DNA from: Planctomycetota bacterium | GTDB lineage: Bacteria; Planctomycetota; Planctomycetia; Pirellulales; Pirellulaceae | Reading direction: 5' to 3' | NCBI GenBank assembly: GCA_026692885.1 | Contig: JAPLNJ010001016.1 | Coordinates: forward strand, 1 to 9,180 | DNA length: 9,180 nt | Shown here: piece after piece, positions 6,591-9,180 of the stretch | Numbering within the stretch: the stretch's first letter is position 1 | How the letters are laid out: every line of letters starts with the position of its first letter | Translations under genes and position numbers: made by a program | The notes under the pieces: generated by a model | What the model saw: the letters and a program-made list of their open reading frames with translations, nothing else | Told to the model about the DNA's origin: nothing | Database searches by the model: none

Positions 6591-6857
6591 ATGAGCGGTC
6601 TGCGAGTAGCGCTGATCACGCGACGGTTCTGGCCGCTGATGGAGGACATCGAAAGGACGCTGGCCCGGCTGGCGACGGGACTCCGGCGGCGCGGTGCGGA
6701 GGTCACCATTCTCACCTGCCGCGGGTCGGCGGATTGGCCGGAGTGGGTCGACTATCAGAGCACGCCCGTGTTTCGCCTGCCGCATCCACACCGGGAACGG
6801 TGGCGCACGCTATGCTACCTGCTGGCGATCGACCGCTGGCCGAGGCCAGTACATTGA
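6591..6857 (+). pseudogene. glycosyltransferase (GT4-type, GT-B fold), N-terminal remnant
   Basis: The first about 80 residues are those of a family-4-like glycosyltransferase: [12 protein letters not shown] (5-16) is the first Rossmann strand and loop, and [19 protein letters not shown] (24-42) is the next helix and strand of the donor-side GT-B fold. Full-length members have about 350-400 residues; this one stops after 88 with an out-of-character tail (RWPRPVH). The loss of GT-like sequence near 6840 coincides with the start of lower-GC DNA, so the gene is most simply read as interrupted there. The start ATG has AGGACGG upstream, and the gene is divergent from thyA. A TACAAT at 6532-6537 could be its -10 box, but no -35 box fits. 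Confidence 0.75.
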
Positions 6858-7010
6858 ATATCGCGCAGTCAACCGCATCTGTCGCGACGTTGCGCTTGAG
6901 CAGTTGCTTCAATGCTAGATTAAGAAATGACCGTGCAAGTCGCATATATCCACGTCTCACAAGTCGTGAAGCGAATAACCGTGTGCTGGTCCGCAGCAGC
7001 ATCCGGCGAG
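6858..7010. other. 153-nt non-assigned stretch with a possible truncated minus-strand gene
   Basis: Between the glycosyltransferase remnant and the VTT gene. On the minus strand an open frame from ATG 7002 (open back to a TGA at 7047) reads RGYMRLARSFLNLALK, then VATDAVDCAIFN, before it enters sequence antisense to the glycosyltransferase. The N..L..L....V.D..DCA.F pattern is reminiscent of polyprenyl-phosphate GT2 enzymes, but it is too short to call. Confidence 0.25.
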
Positions 7011-7682
7011 TTACGGCCCGACGGAAGCCTCTACTGCTTGCTTCTCAGTCATATCTGCCATGACGGCGTTATACGCCCGAGTCAGCCTTGTCTTTAGGAC
7101 CCACAGGAATGTCACAAAAACAGCGATGAACGCCCATGACAAGACGCCCTCGTACCGTTTCCATGCCTGGAAGAGAAAGAGGCCAACGGAGACCCAAGCA
7201 ATGCTCCAAACAGACACCCCGACGCCTGAAAGAATCAGAAATCTCCATATCCTCACGGCCGCCACTCCCGCAGGCAGTGATATGATGGAACGAATGGTCG
7301 GACAGCATCTCAAGTAGCACAGCCAACTCACATTCCCGCGCCGGATATAGGCCACGGCAAACTCGATATGAACGTCCTGCGGCATCCACCTGCCAAACCA
7401 CGCAACTCCTTTCGTGCTCACAAGGATGCTTCGCAGATGCACCAGCCAGCGGTATCCGATTGCCCTACCTATGAGGTAGAGCACAAATGTACCGAGAAGA
7501 TTGCCAGCGGAGCCCACGAGAATGACAGGAATGAACCGTTCTCGTTCCGTCTCGGCCCACACGCCGCCCAAGCCAAGAGTCAGTTCGCTAGGAGGTCCGC
7601 TGATGAGCCCATTAAAGAACATCAGTACGAATATTGCAGCGTACCCGTACCTCGCGATGAATGCCAATAAGGCTTCTTCCAT
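7011..7682 (-). CDS. DedA/VTT-domain (SNARE-associated) inner-membrane protein
   Basis: A 223-residue integral membrane protein of the DedA superfamily, whose members help lipid flipping and membrane homeostasis. Segments in order: a first hydrophobic helix (6-28) running into the re-entrant motif SGPPSELTLGLGG (28-40); a second helix with GSAGNLLGTFVLYLIGRAIG (57-76), the G-x3-G...Y-x-IGR-x2-G pattern; RCCPTIRSIISLPAGVAAVRIWRFL (125-149), the family hallmark with Pro128, Arg131, Ser135, Pro137, Ala138 and Gly139; then two more helices (about 150-172 and 180-197). Many DedA proteins have Arg or Phe-x-Arg before this Pro; here it is RCCP. It starts 6 nt after the methyltransferase-like gene, so they are one operon. 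No clear ribosome binding site is visible, and coupling is likely. The exact substrate is unknown. Confidence 0.88.
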   Translation of the reverse strand: MEEALLAFIARYGYAAIFVLMFFNGLISGPPSELTLGLGGVWAETERERFIPVILVGSAGNLLGTFVLYLIGRAIGYRWLVHLRSILVSTKGVAWFGRWMPQDVHIEFAVAYIRRGNVSWLCYLRCCPTIRSIISLPAGVAAVRIWRFLILSGVGVSVWSIAWVSVGLFLFQAWKRYEGVLSWAFIAVFVTFLWVLKTRLTRAYNAVMADMTEKQAVEASVGP

Positions 7683-7688
7683 AAATGT

Positions 7689-8432
7689 CTACGCAAATGG
7701 ATAGCACATGAAACTAGGCGTCGTTTCCTTGTACTTCTCGTATTCACCATGGAATAGTGTGTCCAAGTACTTTTCCTCTCTTCGCGCCCGCATAACATTG
7801 TAGACGACAATCAACAAGACCTCAGGACCCACCCAGAGATTATTGTTAGCCACAAAGATTGATATCATCAGGAAGATCTGACCGCTGTAGATTGGATGCC
7901 GGGTCTTCGCGTATACGCCCGACATAACGATTTCCTGCTTCTGGTACTTGTAGATATGATTCGTCCAGTATCCGTCGATATGAATGCGCCCCTCGACCAA
8001 GAGGAACATACCCCAAGCGCCCGTGACGAGTGCCAGTGCGACGATCAAGAATGGGGCGTTGTCGAGCAAGGGAATAGATAACACGCTCTGTGTCATGTGG
8101 GTCACGTGTTGGACTAACATGGCCACCGTGCCCCAGACCCACAGCGTAAGGAAGTAGTTTCGTGCAACCAGTTCCCTTTCCTTCTTCGTAATGCCTCTCA
8201 CGGTCTCGTATCGAAGGATGGTAATATAGACGGTTAGAAATACCACCCAGACAAAGTATGAATACCAGGCCCCAAACGTCGAAAATGAAGTCTGGAATCT
8301 TTCCAGGAGACCCTGGACGTTGGGGTCTTTGCCGAAGCTCCTTTGGAGTTCCAGTACTGCCATCGCCACCGCGATGAGGAAGCCGAGAGTAGTGAAAACA
8401 CCAACGACAACATTGTACGTTCTTCCGTTCAC
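7689..8432 (-). CDS. isoprenylcysteine carboxyl methyltransferase-like membrane protein (ICMT/PEMT family)
   Basis: A 247-residue multispanning protein whose C-terminal half has the ICMT/PEMT methyltransferase hallmark: GVYAKTRHPIYSG (172-184) followed by RREEKYLDTLFHGEYEKYKETTPSF (217-241), i.e. RHP-x-Y-x-G and E-E-x2-L-x3-F...Y-x2-Y. In the family these parts bind S-adenosylmethionine and the acceptor. About five hydrophobic segments lie at roughly 7-26, 55-73, 94-110, 127-146 and 184-213. I chose GTG at 8432, with AAGGA about 10 nt upstream. The frame is open to a TTG at 8510, but those 26 extra residues are polar, unlike the family and contain no ATG. The acceptor (a lipid, a small molecule or a cysteine) cannot be told. 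Codon use is less GC-rich than in the left part of the window. Confidence 0.82.
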   Translation of the reverse strand: MNGRTYNVVVGVFTTLGFLIAVAMAVLELQRSFGKDPNVQGLLERFQTSFSTFGAWYSYFVWVVFLTVYITILRYETVRGITKKERELVARNYFLTLWVWGTVAMLVQHVTHMTQSVLSIPLLDNAPFLIVALALVTGAWGMFLLVEGRIHIDGYWTNHIYKYQKQEIVMSGVYAKTRHPIYSGQIFLMISIFVANNNLWVGPEVLLIVVYNVMRARREEKYLDTLFHGEYEKYKETTPSFMCYPFA

Positions 8433-8552
8433 GGCTTGGCATTTCCTTAGAGGATCATCGAGACCCGAACTGGTGCGAGTATAACTGCGGGACGGCAAAC
8501 CCAACGGCAATTAGGGGGCATCCCATGCAACGTAGCGTCCCCCCTCGGCTAT

Positions 8553-8588
8553 TTAGCGTACCGCTTCCGATTAGCGTACCGCTTCCGA
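8553..8588. repeat. 18-bp perfect tandem repeat, two units
   Basis: The unit TTAGCGTACCGCTTCCGA occurs at 8553-8570 and again, identical, at 8571-8588. There is no third unit. It sits upstream of the methyltransferase-like/VTT operon, directly downstream (minus strand) of a TTGACA box, so it could be a duplicated operator or simply a small slippage duplication. Confidence 0.9.
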
Positions 8589-8600
8589 GCGGGCTGTCAA
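8570..8600 (-). promoter_or_regulatory. possible promoter of the methyltransferase-like/VTT operon
   Basis: A perfect TTGACA on the minus strand (8600-8595) is followed after 19 nt by GCTAAT (8575-8570; four of six to TATAAT). Another reading uses TACGCT after 16 nt. The downstream part lies in the 18-bp repeat, which would duplicate the -10 region. The leader to the GTG at 8432 would be about 130 nt. Confidence 0.3.
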
Positions 8601-8860
8601 CCGGAGTACGCGCGATTATCTGGCTTCGTCACTCCGTGGCCCTCTGGGCTGGGGGGCGCGGGCGCTCAAATACCGTCCGTTGAAATGGCGGTTGCCCTGC
8701 GTTGCGGCGTGTCGGGGGTCAGCCCTGTTTTCGATTTCCGGCGGCGTGAGACAGGAAACGCGCTTGCCCCACGGGTTGGTTCACTTGGCTGGCCAGCCGC
8801 CGAGGGAGCCGTCATTGCCGAGCGTCGCCGCTTGGGTCATCGCCATCTGCAGCGACTCCT

Positions 8861-9180
8861 AGTCGGGATCCGTACGGATACGCTCCACCAACTCGGTGAT
8901 ACTGGTCGATCCGCTGTCCGTCCGCCGCAGGCCAGGATCGCCATTGGCAGCCGTATACGGGGCCTAACTCGCCCTGCTCGTCGGCCCACGCGTCCCAAAT
9001 TTTGACACCGTGCTCGCGCAGGTATCGGATGTTGGTCTCGCCCCGGAGGAACCACAGTAGCTCATGGATGATCGATTTGAGGTGCAGTTTCTTCGTCGTC
9101 AGCAGCGGGAAGCCCTGACTCAGGTCGAATCGCATCTGGTAGCCGAAGATACTCTTCGTACCGGTTCCCGTCCGGTCGTG
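8861..9180 (-). pseudogene. thyA: second, partial thyA copy (codons 19-124), broken and cut by window edge
   Basis: This stretch matches 6082-6400 within thyA in the same orientation, differing by four substitutions and one added base. Reading from the right edge it encodes HDRTG-like residue 19 onward, with Glu58, Phe62, Arg70, Trp80 and Trp83 all in place. An extra base at 8901 shifts the frame after Gln111. Even in the unshifted frame the break point itself creates TAG after Asp124. The region of the catalytic Cys146 is absent, so this copy cannot make an active enzyme. Its 5' end should lie about 54 bp beyond the window. Confidence 0.93.

Larger units (their letters stand above)
6842..8860. 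other. lower-GC segment interrupting the thyA/glycosyltransferase locus
   Basis: The borders are the point where glycosyltransferase similarity ends (about 6840) and the exact base where the second thyA copy begins (8861). Base composition changes: 26 of 60 GC at 8221-8280 against 39 of 60 at 3181-3240. It carries two complete minus-strand membrane-protein genes, a possible third truncated one at 6848-7002, and a 430-nt stretch without genes. No transposase, integrase, terminal inverted repeats or tRNA is seen, so it is not a recognisable transposon. Confidence 0.55.
8433..8860. other. 428-nt stretch without recognisable genes
   Basis: This region holds the upstream region of the methyltransferase-like gene, the 18-bp tandem repeat and a G/C-rich tract at 8645-8668. 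Several short open frames exist on both strands, but none resembles a known protein or has a good start. On the minus strand, next to the thyA break point, a frame from 8860 reads [20 protein letters not shown] and stops at 8786. It might be a scrap of another gene, but it is unidentified. Confidence 0.5.

Noticed and set aside
6455..6715. In-frame upstream extension of thyA
   Set aside because: It is antisense to the glycosyltransferase start and low in similarity to anything; the ATG at 6454 aligns exactly with E. coli ThyA.
8433..8510. Extended start (TTG) of the methyltransferase-like gene
   Set aside because: It adds 26 polar residues from a TTG immediately after a stop codon; GTG 8432 with AAGGA upstream fits the family better.
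8513..8545. AGGGGG...CCCCCT as an intrinsic terminator
   Set aside because: The stem is only 6 bp with a 21-nt loop and no T-tract on either strand.
8553..8588. CRISPR-like repeats
   Set aside because: Only two directly adjacent units without spacers and no cas genes.
8698..8770. GGGGGTCAGCCCTG as part of a RAYT/REP-type element
   Set aside because: It recalls such repeats but forms no convincing hairpin and has no second copy in the window.
8685..9005. Plus-strand open frame across the junction
   Set aside because: Its second half is antisense to the thyA fragment and its first half resembles no known protein.

Overview
The window looks like a chromosomal piece of a planctomycete, most likely of the Pirellulales type. 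This is inferred from the moderately high GC (39/60 in the sampled block 3181-3240), the style of the FabI-like reductase, a near-palindromic 'GTAGGTCAGG...CCTGACCTAC' intergenic hairpin of a kind I remember from such genomes, and a bacterial CaMKII-association-domain protein. No rRNA, tRNA, CRISPR array or transposase was found.

Layout, left to right. (1) 1-2448, minus strand: an operon epmB -> fabI-like reductase -> hairpin -> aroA, with aroA cut by the left edge. epmB and the reductase overlap by ATGA. (2) 2504-4080, plus strand: efp then epmA, 8 nt apart and divergent from epmB. Together these three form a complete EF-P (R)-beta-lysylation system: substrate with Lys34, ligase EpmA and aminomutase EpmB. 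(3) 4090-6454, minus strand: a tight four-gene operon thyA -> folA -> CaMKII-association-domain/SnoaL-like protein -> nucleotidyltransferase-fold protein. thyA and folA make dTMP and recycle the dihydrofolate it produces. (4) 6591-6857, plus: the first 88 codons of a GT4-type glycosyltransferase that breaks off abruptly. (5) About 6842-8860: a segment of visibly lower GC (26/60 in 8221-8280), with a minus-strand pair of membrane-protein genes (isoprenylcysteine-methyltransferase-like and DedA/VTT) and a 430-nt non-coding stretch with an 18-bp tandem repeat. (6) 8861-9180, minus: a second copy of part of thyA (codons 19-124), nearly identical to 6082-6400, with a frameshift and a stop at its break point, running off the right edge.

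The most interesting structure is the last third. An intact thyA plus a truncated glycosyltransferase lie left of the low-GC segment, and a truncated thyA lies right of it in the same orientation. This is the footprint expected if a circular molecule carrying the thyA/glycosyltransferase 5' region integrated by a single crossover. It predicts an intact glycosyltransferase beyond the right edge. A tandem duplication or a metagenomic misassembly would look similar.

A second surprise is that the full-length thyA differs from the partial copy at three codons within about 55 bp. In all three it carries the unusual residue (Ile62, Pro70, Gly80), while the broken copy carries the family-typical or more plausible one (Phe62, Arg70, Trp80).
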